Made by a program: the position numbers and the translations under genes
The notes under the pieces: generated by a model
Told to the model about the DNA's origin: nothing
Seen by the model: only the letters and a program-made list of their open reading frames with translations
Database searches by the model: none
In this document: one piece after another, positions 7,462 through 16,016 of the stretch
How positions within the stretch are numbered: position 1 is the first letter of the stretch
Layout of the letters: every line of letters begins with the position of its first letter
Source of the DNA: Desulfuromonadales bacterium
GTDB taxonomy: Bacteria; Desulfobacterota; Desulfuromonadia; Desulfuromonadales; Geopsychrobacteraceae
Length of the DNA stretch: 45,765 nt
Assembly: GCA_016931615.1 (NCBI GenBank)
Contig: JAFGEL010000099.1
Coordinates: forward strand, 1 to 45,765
Reading direction: 5' to 3'

Positions 7462-9792
7462 TCAATTCTTAAACCATTCGATTTCAGGGAGGAGAAGTTT
7501 TTTCCAGGCCATATTCAGAGTTTTATGGGCTTCTTTGGGGTTGGCAATCTCGCCAAAGCAGAGGTTTTTCATGTGCTCATAAAGAAGATTAAGGTCTTTG
7601 TGATAATACTGTAACAACAAGTTGATCTGCTCCCTGTCTGTCGGCAGCGTCACCTTGTGTTTGCCCGCCTGGGCGCAGAATATCAGCGCTTGTTCCAGTT
7701 CCTCGCCATACCCTTCGATAACGCGTCCGTCGTCGTTTTCAAGGGAAAACTGACCTAAGAAACGGCTTTTGAGCGTTAGCGGCGGGTCCAGATGATAGTC
7801 GCACATCTCGGGCTGATCGAGAAAATAGAGATACTGATCGGGGAAATTCGGAACTCCGTAAGCTCTGGCCTGTTGAACAAGGTAGTCGCGAAATCGTTTG
7901 TCAATTGTCGACTTTTTCGGGGTTTTTGGTCCTGTCGTCGTGACCTCATCCAACTCCAGCGTTGTAAGGTGTGGGCAATGAAGCATCTCGGCGAGGAGCT
8001 GGTCAACTGAAGGGGTCTCTGGTCTTTTTTCAATGGATTTCTCTACTCTGGCCAACTGCTTGAGGATGCGCGCTTCCGGTACGGGGATCAAGAAAGCGTC
8101 GCTATCTGCTTTTTCATGAGCTTCCGAAACGGATAACTCACCGGGGGCGACGATTCTCTGCATGAACTGGAAAAAGCGGGTTTTAGCATAGGCTGCCAGC
8201 TCTTTCTGCGCAAAATCATCCCAACTCCGGGGGGGCGGCCAGACAAGCTGGTCTTCGATGACTCGGTAGATATCTTCCGGAAGCGCTAGAGCCAGCAGCA
8301 ACTGATTTCTGAATCGCAGTTGTTCAGTTGTGGGATCAACCTCGCGTATCCCTTCAGGATGACATACGGCTACAGGACTATCCGCCTGGTCCTGGCGGGA
8401 AAGGCTCACAAGCAGAACGGTTTCTTTCGGTGTGATTGTCTCAAGGCGGAAGAATTCGCTCAGCAGAGTCCAGACCGGGCCGGTTAATGCTGTGTGCAAG
8501 GCCGCCTGCGGAATTTCGATCCGCAGTTGTTGGCCGGGATGAGATACTCCGAGAAGATGGATGAACTCCCATAGCCATAGAGGTTGACCGGTTCTGATTT
8601 TAAAGCGCCGGTGTGGCCATGACTGTCGTAACTGGGTTGAAAATTCGCTACGCTCCTGGGCCGAGATGGGTCGGTTGTTTACTAGTCGGGCGCTGACAGT
8701 TCCATGGGGGAGCATGTGTTGATTGAGGATCAGGGCGTGGCCAAAGACAAATTCCGTTCGTGTCCGACCGGAACTGCACTGCAGAAGTGCCGATAAAGCT
8801 AATAAAGACGGTGAGTCAGAGAGAATAAATTCCCTTTCTTCCTCAAGCGATGGAGTGAGGGGATGGAGGTCGATTGAGCAGTCCGAGCCTGGTGAGGGCT
8901 GTTGAGGGAACCAGTTGCGGCTGAGGCCCATGAGGCTCGCGCTGACACGCTCAGGGTTCTTTGCCCAGGATAATTGACGCAGGCGCAAGATAAGGTGGTG
9001 GTAAGCGACTGCAGCCTCCAATGCCAAATCGGGCGGCGCAGTCAGTTTGTTGAGGGTAAGATTGTGTTGAAGAATCTTCGGGAGCTGGGACAGTGAAAGG
9101 GTAAGGGCCTGCTCCAGCTTTTCCGGCAGGATCGACGTGGGCATTAGATCGAACCGAAGTAGACTGATGATTTGCAACAGGGTGAGACGATTGGCTTCCT
9201 GCGCACAGAGATCAATATTGTCCGCCTGCGTGCTGTCGTCGTCCTCCCGCTGGCTGCGGTATGTTTCAATGGTTGACGGCAGGGCTTTTTGCAGGGTGGC
9301 CCGATAAAGGTTGACGAAATAACTGGCACATAGATCGGCCGGCGCTATGGGATCCATGACTATGGTCAATTTGAGGGATTCGAACAGGTCTTCGAGGATA
9401 AAACGGAACGTTTCCGGGTGCTCGGGGTTGTTGAGGGTTAAAACCTGATATTCGAATAGGTCCTGGGGACAGATTTTCCAGGTGCGCACCCGGTTTTTTT
9501 CCCAGGTAACAAAGTATTTAAGACCGAGAGCCAGTGCACAGTGCCTGCCCTGTTCAAGGGTTTCCTCAAGATTTTCGCGAGGGAGGAGGATAATCCCTCC
9601 GGTCATCATGCTCTGTCGATTAATCCAGAGAACCAGGGGAATTCGTACCGGTCCGATGGATGTGGTAACCTCCGGGTAAGTTTCGACCCGACGGAACGGG
9701 GTTCGCCCCTTTTCAATGATCTCTGTGCTCCAGGTAGCCAGCTGCTGAGCAAATTTGTTGAGCAACTGATTATTCTGCTTTGGTGTCGGCAT
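7462..9792 (-). CDS. Protein of unknown function in the ruv operon (776 residues)
   Basis: I do not recognise this protein beyond weak resemblances. It has no signal peptide or membrane segment and should be cytoplasmic. The N-terminal ~130 residues (strand-rich, with GGIILLPRE, ALGLKYFVTWEK and VRTWKI) faintly recall the N-terminal nuclease fold of type I restriction R subunits, but I see no clear PD-(D/E)xK set, so any such domain may be inactive. The C-terminal third carries conserved-looking aromatic and acidic stretches (LYFLDQPEMCDYHL, GYGEELEQALIFC). The ATG at 9792 shares one base with the ruvB stop (TGATG), so it is translationally coupled to RuvB; a TTG one codon upstream is the alternative start. 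A role in recombination or repair is suggested by context only. Confidence 0.75.
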   Translation of the reverse strand: MPTPKQNNQLLNKFAQQLATWSTEIIEKGRTPFRRVETYPEVTTSIGPVRIPLVLWINRQSMMTGGIILLPRENLEETLEQGRHCALALGLKYFVTWEKNRVRTWKICPQDLFEYQVLTLNNPEHPETFRFILEDLFESLKLTIVMDPIAPADLCASYFVNLYRATLQKALPSTIETYRSQREDDDSTQADNIDLCAQEANRLTLLQIISLLRFDLMPTSILPEKLEQALTLSLSQLPKILQHNLTLNKLTAPPDLALEAAVAYHHLILRLRQLSWAKNPERVSASLMGLSRNWFPQQPSPGSDCSIDLHPLTPSLEEEREFILSDSPSLLALSALLQCSSGRTRTEFVFGHALILNQHMLPHGTVSARLVNNRPISAQERSEFSTQLRQSWPHRRFKIRTGQPLWLWEFIHLLGVSHPGQQLRIEIPQAALHTALTGPVWTLLSEFFRLETITPKETVLLVSLSRQDQADSPVAVCHPEGIREVDPTTEQLRFRNQLLLALALPEDIYRVIEDQLVWPPPRSWDDFAQKELAAYAKTRFFQFMQRIVAPGELSVSEAHEKADSDAFLIPVPEARILKQLARVEKSIEKRPETPSVDQLLAEMLHCPHLTTLELDEVTTTGPKTPKKSTIDKRFRDYLVQQARAYGVPNFPDQYLYFLDQPEMCDYHLDPPLTLKSRFLGQFSLENDDGRVIEGYGEELEQALIFCAQAGKHKVTLPTDREQINLLLQYYHKDLNLLYEHMKNLCFGEIANPKEAHKTLNMAWKKLLLPEIEWFKN

Positions 9793-10817
9793 CAAGCGAA
9801 TAGTGGGCCGCTGTTACGGGATTGATCCAACGGACGCTGAAAGTGTTTGTAGCAGCTCTCAGTGGCAACTCTGCCTCGTGGGGTGCGATTCAGAAAGCCC
9901 TGCTGAATCAGGTAGGGCTCAATCACATCCTCAATCGTGTCGCGCTCTTCACCAATCGCCGCTGCCAGAGTATCGAGGCCCACGGGCCCCCCGGCAAACT
10001 TGTCAATAATGGAAACGAGCAACAGTCGATCCATATAATCAAGGCCCTGATGGTCAACTTCGAGCCGTTGGAGCGAACTGTCGGCCAGTTCGCGGGTTAT
10101 TCTGCCATCACCTTCGATCTCAGCAAAATCGCGAACCCGGCGCAGCAGACGATTGACAATGCGTGGCGTCCCCCGACTGCGACGGGCGATTTCGCGCGCA
10201 CCTTCGGCGTCGATATGAATGTTGAGAATGCCGGCGCTGCGTTTAACAATCGTGGTCAGTTCGTCATGCGAGTAAAATTCCAGGCGGCTGATAACGCCGA
10301 AACGGTCGCGTAGCGGCGATGAGAGCAATCCTGCTCTGGTGGTCGCACCGACCAGCGTGAACCTGGGGATATCCAGCTTGATTGTTCGCGCCGAAGGGCC
10401 CTGGCCGATCATGATGTCGAGTTGGTAGTCTTCCATCGCCGGGTAAAGGATCTCTTCTACGACAGGGGACAGGCGATGAATCTCATCAATAAAAAGGACA
10501 TCACCCTCTTCAAGATTGGTCAAGACGGCTGCCAGATCACCGGTTTTTTCGATCACCGGCCCGGATGTACTTTTGATGCTGACCCCCATTTCCTGGGCGA
10601 TGATGTTGGCCAGGGTGGTTTTTCCCAGTCCGGGTGGACCGAAGAAAAGAACATGGTCCAGGGCTTCCTGGCGATTGCGCGCAGCATCAATAAAAATCTG
10701 CAGATTTTTCTTGGCCTTCGTCTGGCCAACGTATTCACTGAGAGACCTGGGCCTCAGACCGATTTCCAGGTGGTTCTCTTCAGGTTGTTCCTCTGCACTG
10801 ATCAGGCGGTCACTCAT
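9792..10817 (-). CDS. ruvB: Holliday junction branch migration ATPase RuvB
   Basis: A 341-residue AAA+ motor that, with RuvA, drives Holliday junction branch migration. Walker A is [11 protein letters not shown], Walker B FIDEIHRL, and sensor 1 is LVGATTRAG; the C-terminal winged helix includes RTPRGRVAT. Length is normal. The ATG at 10817 is preferred over a TTG one codon upstream because GGGAG is then spaced five bases away. It lies 12 bases after ruvA and overlaps the following unknown gene by one base, within the yebC-ruvC-ruvA-ruvB run. Confidence 0.97.
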   Translation of the reverse strand: MSDRLISAEEQPEENHLEIGLRPRSLSEYVGQTKAKKNLQIFIDAARNRQEALDHVLFFGPPGLGKTTLANIIAQEMGVSIKSTSGPVIEKTGDLAAVLTNLEEGDVLFIDEIHRLSPVVEEILYPAMEDYQLDIMIGQGPSARTIKLDIPRFTLVGATTRAGLLSSPLRDRFGVISRLEFYSHDELTTIVKRSAGILNIHIDAEGAREIARRSRGTPRIVNRLLRRVRDFAEIEGDGRITRELADSSLQRLEVDHQGLDYMDRLLLVSIIDKFAGGPVGLDTLAAAIGEERDTIEDVIEPYLIQQGFLNRTPRGRVATESCYKHFQRPLDQSRNSGPLFA

Positions 10818-10829
10818 CAAAACTCCCGA

Positions 10830-11435
10830 TTACTTCAGTAAAATCTGTAAAGCCGCTTTGAGAATCTCCTCAAGAGACGCCCCCGGAGCCGGAGCTAGAT
10901 TTTTCAGGGCCCTTTTTGCCAGGGCCTCTTTATACCCCAGGTTCACCAGTGCCGACAGTGCGTCTTGGTGGTGATCCTCGGCTCCGACCACTTGACCGGC
11001 TGCTGTTCCGGGCGAAAGCGCCGCGGCAACAGCATATTGGGTCGCCTTGTCCTGAAGTTCCAGAACCAGGCGTTCAGCACTTTTTTTGCCGATTCCGGGA
11101 ATTGTCGTCAGGCGGGGGATATCTCCCTGACTCAAGGCTTGAGCGAGTTCATCAACCGGCATGTGGGAAAGAATAGTGATGGCTAGCTTCGGGCCTACCC
11201 CGGAGACTGAGATCAACAGGGTGAAGAGATCCCGTTCTGCCGTACAGGAAAAACCGAAGAGCTGGATTGCATCCTCTTTGACGTGGGTGTAAACCTGTAG
11301 TTTGACCGGTCCGCTTTCCGGCAGGGTATAGAATGTTGACAGGGGGATCTGCAGGCGGTAGCCAACCCCTGAGACATCTACAACGATCTGCTCCGGACTG
11401 CGGTGGGCAATTTCACCTGTCAACATGGCGATCAT
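10830..11435 (-). CDS. ruvA: Holliday junction binding protein RuvA
   Basis: A 201-residue junction-recognition subunit that loads RuvB. The N-terminal OB-fold is followed by two helix-hairpin-helix motifs ([10 protein letters not shown] and [16 protein letters not shown]) and a C-terminal RuvB-contacting helical domain ([16 protein letters not shown]). The ATG overlaps the ruvC stop by four bases (ATGA), so translation is coupled. A second in-frame ATG three codons later is possible. Confidence 0.97.
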   Translation of the reverse strand: MIAMLTGEIAHRSPEQIVVDVSGVGYRLQIPLSTFYTLPESGPVKLQVYTHVKEDAIQLFGFSCTAERDLFTLLISVSGVGPKLAITILSHMPVDELAQALSQGDIPRLTTIPGIGKKSAERLVLELQDKATQYAVAAALSPGTAAGQVVGAEDHHQDALSALVNLGYKEALAKRALKNLAPAPGASLEEILKAALQILLK

Positions 11436-11947
11436 GATAAGCCTTTACCCTTCAGTTGCGCAGCCTGTGTCCGAGCGTCCAGATGGTGGCTGTGGGCATG
11501 ACAGATCGCGACGGCAAGAGCATCAGCCGCGTCTTCCTGGGCGATCTCGGGAAGGTTCAGTAATGTTTTGGTCATCTGCTGGACCTGGTTTTTTCCGGCC
11601 CGACCATAGCCGACAACGGCACTTTTGACCTGCAGGGCGGAATACTCGGCGACCGGCAGACCGGCGTTGATGCCGGCCAGCAATGCGACACCCCGCGCAT
11701 GTCCCAGCTTCAGCGCAGAAGCCGGATTGCGTGCCAGGAAGACCTGTTCCACCGCTACCGCCTGTGGTTGGAAGCGCTCAATCAGCTCACAGAGTCCCAG
11801 ATAAATGAGTTGCAAGCGTTCAGCCAGGGCATCCTGGCTGCGGGTAAAGATAGTCCCGTTATCGAGGTGAATCAGCCGGTTGCCCTGTTGGTCGATGAAG
11901 CCGTAACCCGTTGCCTTGCTTCCGGGGTCAATGCCGAGTATGCGCAT
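11432..11947 (-). CDS. ruvC: Crossover junction endodeoxyribonuclease RuvC
   Basis: A 171-residue resolvase of the RNase H fold that cuts Holliday junctions. The four acidic catalytic residues are present: D7 in GIDPGS, E67 in VEQVF, and D139 and D142 in [10 protein letters not shown]. It is placed between yebC and ruvA, the usual arrangement in this lineage. Confidence 0.97.
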   Translation of the reverse strand: MRILGIDPGSKATGYGFIDQQGNRLIHLDNGTIFTRSQDALAERLQLIYLGLCELIERFQPQAVAVEQVFLARNPASALKLGHARGVALLAGINAGLPVAEYSALQVKSAVVGYGRAGKNQVQQMTKTLLNLPEIAQEDAADALAVAICHAHSHHLDARTQAAQLKGKGLS

Positions 11948-11962
11948 GGCAGATGGCAGCCC

Positions 11963-12709
11963 TCAACCCATGATCTTTTCCATCTCTTCATCCGAGATGT
12001 CAAAGTTGGCATGAACATTCTGGACATCATCGTTGTCTTCAAGGACGTCGAGCATTTTCATCAACGATTCTGCCTGCTTGCCTTCAACCGGGTTCATGTT
12101 CTGGGGAATCATGGTGACTTCGGCTGATTGGTATTTTAATCCCTGCTGTTCAAGACTGTTTTTGACCGTCTCAAATTCAGCCGGGTCGGTAATGACTTCG
12201 ATAACGCCATCTTCTTCCTTGACATCTTCAGCCCCGGCTTCAAGTGCGGCTTCAAAGATTGTGTCGAAATCATTATCGTCGGTGAAGATGAGCTGCCCTT
12301 TGCGGTCGAACATGAAAGCGACAGAGCCGCTGACTCCCAGACTGCCACCGTACTTGCTGAAAGCATGGCGGACTTCAGCGACGGTTCTGGTGCGATTGTC
12401 GGTCATGAACTCAACAATGACGGCGACCCCTCCAGGTCCGTAGCCTTCGAAGATACCTTCTTCATAAGTGACGCCGTCGAGATCGCCGGTCCCTTTCTTG
12501 ATAGCCCGATCGATATTGTCTTTCGGCATGTTCGACTGTTTGGCTTTGTCGATCGCCAGTCTCAGGCGGGCATTGGCTTCAAGGTCGCCACCGCCGATTT
12601 TTGCCGCAATGGTGATTTCTTTGATGAGTTTGGTAAATATTTTACCCCGCTTGGCGTCCTGAGCTCCTTTGCGGTGTTTAATGTTGGCCCATTTGCTGTG
12701 TCCAGCCAT
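11963..12709 (-). CDS. yebC: YebC/PmpR family protein
   Basis: A 248-residue member of the YebC/TACO1/PmpR family. The N-terminus [14 protein letters not shown] is the family hallmark, and the acidic C-terminus ([13 protein letters not shown]) is typical. Family members have been described as transcription regulators and, more recently, as translation factors that help ribosomes through difficult sequences. ATG start with AAGGAG eight bases upstream. It heads the yebC-ruvCAB run, 15 bases before ruvC; I found no clear promoter in the 102-base gap upstream, which holds the terminator of the preceding gene. Confidence 0.95.
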   Translation of the reverse strand: MAGHSKWANIKHRKGAQDAKRGKIFTKLIKEITIAAKIGGGDLEANARLRLAIDKAKQSNMPKDNIDRAIKKGTGDLDGVTYEEGIFEGYGPGGVAVIVEFMTDNRTRTVAEVRHAFSKYGGSLGVSGSVAFMFDRKGQLIFTDDNDFDTIFEAALEAGAEDVKEEDGVIEVITDPAEFETVKNSLEQQGLKYQSAEVTMIPQNMNPVEGKQAESLMKMLDVLEDNDDVQNVHANFDISDEEMEKIMG

Positions 12710-12751
12710 GTAAAAAACTCCTTACTCTTGGGAATAGATTTCAATGATTAA

Positions 12752-12785
12752 GCAAAACGCCGGCATTGCCGGCGTTTTGCTGTTT
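12752..12785 (-). terminator. Rho-independent terminator, 3' of kinase-BON gene
   Basis: A 13-bp perfect stem GCAAAACGCCGGC/GCCGGCGTTTTGC (12752-12764 and 12768-12780) with a 3-base loop. The A/T tracts are within the stem on both sides, so either strand ends in a T-rich stretch. On the minus strand it would end the kinase-BON transcript before yebC. Confidence 0.75.
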
Positions 12786-12811
12786 TGTTATGTCAGCCGT
12801 CACTGTAAAGC

Positions 12812-13618
12812 TTAATAGTTGACGATTTTCAGCTGATCCTTGACGTCGATGACCCCTTCAACCTGTTGGGCATCATCAATCGCCGCTTGTCTTTCCGCTT
12901 CGCTGTAAACATGCCCGGAGAGGGTGACACGACAGTCGACAACCTCGATATTAAACCAGATGTCCTCGATACGTTCATCGGCCAGACGGGCAATCTGAAT
13001 TTTTTTCTGAATAATCAGGTCCCTGATTTTTGCTTTACAGAGATGTTCCTTTTCAACCAGATACGGATCCTTAATAGCGGTTTCGATCAAGGTCACAGCG
13101 GTTTCATTGGAGACGCGCGAGGTGTTGATCACCAGATCGTACTCAATGGGGCTATCCCATTCGCGGTCGAAATAGTATTTGATAAAGCCGGCCCGTTGCT
13201 GGTCACTCTTGCGGACCAGCGACCTGGCCAGGTCGGGATCGATCCACTCACGTTCCGCCCAGCGTTCAACTCGTTCCTCAAAGGGGGCGATAACCCGGAC
13301 ACGAAAGACGCTGGTGATCTCGGGAAGCAGGTCCTGGCCACCGCGGCCGTAAATGACAACGTTTCCTTCAAGGGCTTTTTCCAGAACAATGAGCTGAATA
13401 CGGTTCATGTTCAACTCAATCTGCCGATCAATATTTTCAACGAATGCCGGAGGTTTTTCGTCAATCTGCTGAAGGGCTTCGTCGGTTAAGTCATAATCGG
13501 AAGCAACTTCTTTAATGGCATCGCCATCGATCAGGCTGTAGCCGAGATCCTCTGCCACCTGCTGAACAATAGGGATGCCGCCGCTGCCCATTTGACGGGA
13601 AATAGTGATGATCGCCAT
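12812..13618 (-). CDS. Cytidylate-kinase-like protein with C-terminal BON domain
   Basis: A 268-residue two-domain protein. Residues 1-190 match the cytidylate kinase-like family (opening MAIITISRQMGSGG, a P-loop variant; IDGDAIKEVA; VVIYGRGGQDLL). Residues ~208-268 form a BON domain (IEVVDCRVTLSGHVYSEAER ending in a VKDQLKIVNY-like strand), normally a membrane- or phospholipid-associated module. The substrate of the kinase-like part is not known; it need not be CMP. The ATG at 13618 is chosen because the frame's upstream extension to 13714 overlaps a promoter (13686-13714) and GGAG lies about 13 bases before this ATG. Stands alone between a promoter and a terminator. Confidence 0.85.
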   Translation of the reverse strand: MAIITISRQMGSGGIPIVQQVAEDLGYSLIDGDAIKEVASDYDLTDEALQQIDEKPPAFVENIDRQIELNMNRIQLIVLEKALEGNVVIYGRGGQDLLPEITSVFRVRVIAPFEERVERWAEREWIDPDLARSLVRKSDQQRAGFIKYYFDREWDSPIEYDLVINTSRVSNETAVTLIETAIKDPYLVEKEHLCKAKIRDLIIQKKIQIARLADERIEDIWFNIEVVDCRVTLSGHVYSEAERQAAIDDAQQVEGVIDVKDQLKIVNY

Positions 13619-13685
13619 AAAGCTTTTTCTCCAATAATATTTGAACGTTGAGATGCTCTTCAGCACAAATCCTTGCCAGCTGACA

Positions 13686-13714
13686 ATAATGGCATGAATC
13701 CACCTTGAGTTCAA
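13686..13714 (-). promoter_or_regulatory. Sigma-70-type promoter for kinase-BON gene
   Basis: On the minus strand TTGAAC (13709-13714) is followed after 17 bases by CATTAT (13686-13691). The predicted start of transcription is near 13679, giving a leader of about 60 bases. Confidence 0.5.
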
Positions 13715-13841
13715 GAGTTGTGAGGCACGAGGGTCAAATTGAACTGACGGGAAGCGCGTTCATCACTCGCGCAGATGGGTTGTGGCCGATTGCGCCATTT
13801 GAGGGCTTTTTCTGTGAGTGACTATTTGCCGACCAAAAGGG

Positions 13842-13870
13842 TTGTCTTTACCTCAGGCAGTGGTTATAAT
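13842..13870 (+). promoter_or_regulatory. Sigma-70-type promoter for midA-like gene
   Basis: TTGTCT (13842-13847), a 17-base spacer and a perfect TATAAT (13865-13870). Transcription would start near 13877, 22 bases before the ATG at 13899, which rules out the longer reading frame that opens at 13818. Confidence 0.8.
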
Positions 13871-13898
13871 CCCGCCCTCAACTCCACCGGGGATTATT

Positions 13899-15065
13899 AT
13901 GCAAGAAAATCATAAGCCGGAACTGCTCAAAGAAATATCTCGCCAGATTGACGCGTCACAGGGCCTGTCTTTCGCGGAATTCATGAATCTGGCGCTTTAT
14001 CACCCTCAACACGGTTATTATACTTCGGCGCGGACCAGGATTGGGAAGCAGGGTGATTTCTTCACCTCGTCCAGCGTTCATGCCTGCTTTGGTCAGTTGA
14101 TCGCCCGGCAGTTGGAGCAAATGTGGCATCTGCTCGGTAAAGGGAGCTTTACCATCGCCGAACAGGGGGCCGGGGAGGGACATCTGTGTCTTGATATCCT
14201 GGATGCCATCGACAGCGAAGCGCCCGAATTTTACTCTCAGCTCAATTATCGTATCGTTGAAATCAGCGATGATAATTGCCGGCGCCAGGCAGAGCGGCTT
14301 CAGCGGCATGTCGACGAGGGGCGCGTTGAGTGGTGCCGGCTGCCCCAATTGAAAGGCATGCAGGGATGTTTTTTGTCCAACGAACTTGTCGATGCCTTTC
14401 CTGTCCATCTGGTTGAGAAGCATGGTGGTCAGCTTCAGGAGGTCTATGTCCTGAATGATGGGGAGGCTTTCAGGGAAGAATTGCGTCCCCTCTCCAGGCC
14501 TGAAATCCGGAATTATTTTGAACAGATCGGCATTGAACCGTTGGAAGGCAACCGTTGTGAGGTGAATCTGTTCGCGGGGCAGTGGATTCAGCAGGTTGCT
14601 GAAGTGATCAAAAAGGGTTTCGTCATCACGATTGACTACGGCTATCTGGCTGAAGATCTTTACGCGCCTCACCGCCACTCGGGGACATTCCTCTGCTATC
14701 ACCGGCACCAGACCAATGAGGAGCCTTTTCAACGCGTCGGATGTCAGGACATGACCGCGCATGTCGACTTCTCGCGCCTGCAGATGGCCGGTCAGCAACG
14801 GGGACTCAAGACGCTTTATTTTGGTCAGCAATATCAGTTCCTGATGGCTCTCGGTTTTCTTGAGCTGCTGGTCGCCATGCAGAGTCGCGAGAGCGACCCG
14901 AAAAAAGCCCAGGCACTGCGCATGAATCTGAAGACTCTTGTTCTTCCTGAGGGAGGGATGGGAGAGAGTTTCAAAGTCCTGATTCAGGGGAAAAATGTTG
15001 GCACTCCTGAACTCAGGTGTCAGAAACGTATCCAGGATATTGATCCTGTTGCGGGGATAATTTAG
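13899..15065 (+). CDS. SAM-dependent methyltransferase, MidA/NDUFAF7 family
   Basis: A 388-residue class I methyltransferase of the COG1565 (DUF185/MidA) family, whose mitochondrial member NDUFAF7 methylates an arginine of complex I. Family marks are FAEFMNLALYHPQHGYY near the N-terminus, the GDFFTSS segment, the SAM loop AEQGAGEGHLCLDIL, SNELVDAFPVH and TIDYGYLAEDLY. The ATG at 13899 is supported by the GGGGA before it and the promoter at 13842-13870. In a desulfuromonad the target may be a NADH dehydrogenase subunit, but that is inference from the eukaryotic family. The gene stands alone. Confidence 0.9.
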   Translation: MQENHKPELLKEISRQIDASQGLSFAEFMNLALYHPQHGYYTSARTRIGKQGDFFTSSSVHACFGQLIARQLEQMWHLLGKGSFTIAEQGAGEGHLCLDILDAIDSEAPEFYSQLNYRIVEISDDNCRRQAERLQRHVDEGRVEWCRLPQLKGMQGCFLSNELVDAFPVHLVEKHGGQLQEVYVLNDGEAFREELRPLSRPEIRNYFEQIGIEPLEGNRCEVNLFAGQWIQQVAEVIKKGFVITIDYGYLAEDLYAPHRHSGTFLCYHRHQTNEEPFQRVGCQDMTAHVDFSRLQMAGQQRGLKTLYFGQQYQFLMALGFLELLVAMQSRESDPKKAQALRMNLKTLVLPEGGMGESFKVLIQGKNVGTPELRCQKRIQDIDPVAGII

Positions 15066-15072
15066 GCCCGAC

Positions 15073-15102
15073 TTGCGTTGAGTTGAAACTGAACGCTATA
15101 AT
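15073..15102 (+). promoter_or_regulatory. Sigma-70-type promoter for nifU-like gene
   Basis: TTGCGT (15073-15078), an 18-base spacer and a perfect TATAAT (15097-15102), with the ATG 36 bases downstream. Confidence 0.65.
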
Positions 15103-15138
15103 TTACCTAATAACTCTTAATTACTGGAGGAAAGGCTG

Positions 15139-15363
15139 ATGAAAGAACGTGTGGTTGAAATCCTTGATCTTATCCGTCCCGCATTGCAAGCGGACGGGGG
15201 TGATGTTGAGCTGGTTGATGTCTCTGACGAAGGAGTCGTCAGCGTCAAGCTGACCGGAGCTTGCGGATCCTGCCCAATGTCAACGATGACCCTGAAAATG
15301 GGCATCGAGCGCAATCTGATGGAGCAGATTCCGGAAGTTAAAGAGGTTGTTCAGGTCCGATAA
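15139..15363 (+). CDS. NifU-like C-terminal-domain Fe-S scaffold protein
   Basis: A 74-residue protein consisting only of the NifU C-terminal (Nfu) domain, with the cluster-binding CxxC at C42 and C45 (GACGSCPMS) and the family opening [20 protein letters not shown]. Such proteins carry or deliver 4Fe-4S clusters in the cytoplasm. GGAGG lies eight bases before the ATG. It has its own promoter and terminator and so is a single-gene unit. Desulfuromonads are rich in Fe-S and cytochrome proteins, which fits a housekeeping role. Confidence 0.95.
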   Translation: MKERVVEILDLIRPALQADGGDVELVDVSDEGVVSVKLTGACGSCPMSTMTLKMGIERNLMEQIPEVKEVVQVR

Positions 15364-15385
15364 GATTTGTGCTTCAGGTTCCGTT

Positions 15386-15419
15386 AAAAAGACCCGTGAA
15401 CGAACACGGGTCTTTTTTT
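15386..15419. terminator. Bidirectional terminator between nifU-like and ycxB-like genes
   Basis: GACCCGTG (15391-15398) pairs with CACGGGTC (15405-15412) around a 6-base loop, flanked by A5 and T7. It serves the plus-strand nifU-like gene and, by symmetry, the converging minus-strand gene that stops at 15426. Confidence 0.9.
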
Positions 15420-15425
15420 ATGTTT

Positions 15426-15965
15426 TTAATCTACTGCCTGCCCAGCCGTGGTACGGCCTTTCTGGGTCTTTAAATTCGGGACTTCCGCCCTTTGCAGAAG
15501 ACCAACAATCTCTTCGCGAGTGCCTGGCCTGAGGGCTTCGGTCGGAATGAAGAAAAAGGATGAAGGTTTGAGATAGAACATCAGGCCGGGTCGCAAGTCA
15601 CGGTAACCGTGAAAATTTTTCCAGGTAAATTCAAAAGCCTTGTTCTGGGTTGTTCCGGAGATCTTGTCGGGATCAATCACATAATCAATCATGCCGGGGA
15701 ATTCAGGGCTAGCCTTTATCTTTTTAATCGCCTTGTTGATGAGGAACTGTTTGGCAAAAACACAGTACAGGCCAAAGGCGATCATGCCGAAAGCAATCGG
15801 CTTGTTATTGAACAAGCCCACCAGGCCCAGTCCACCGATAACCCAGGTTGCCGTACCGTATATGAAGCGGAGTTTGAATCGAGTGTCGGCGGCATAGTAG
15901 GCACCGTAGAAGGTTCTCCAATCTTTTTCACTAAGCTGGTGATTGATCTGAATTGCATTGGTCAT
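15426..15965 (-). CDS. YcxB-like membrane protein
   Basis: A 179-residue protein with two adjacent transmembrane segments (about 36-54 and 56-72) and a soluble C-terminal domain resembling the YcxB-like family (IDPDKISGTTQNKAFEFTW, YRDLRPGLMFYL, FFFIPTEAL). No biochemical role is known for the family. The soluble domain resembles a PH-like bacterial fold and should face the cytoplasm. ATG start. It ends at a shared terminator and is separated by 51 bases from the DUF362 gene upstream on the same strand, so co-transcription is possible. Confidence 0.8.
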   Translation of the reverse strand: MTNAIQINHQLSEKDWRTFYGAYYAADTRFKLRFIYGTATWVIGGLGLVGLFNNKPIAFGMIAFGLYCVFAKQFLINKAIKKIKASPEFPGMIDYVIDPDKISGTTQNKAFEFTWKNFHGYRDLRPGLMFYLKPSSFFFIPTEALRPGTREEIVGLLQRAEVPNLKTQKGRTTAGQAVD

Positions 15966-16016
15966 GATTGTCTCTCTGGGTTTGTTGAGTGTGGCGAAGA
16001 TGCAATTAAGTACGTT

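Noticed and set aside
13956..14831. A 291-codon open frame on the minus strand opposite the midA-like gene
   Set aside because: The plus-strand frame has clear family motifs, a promoter and a ribosome binding site; the opposite frame is a composition shadow without recognisable domains or start signals.
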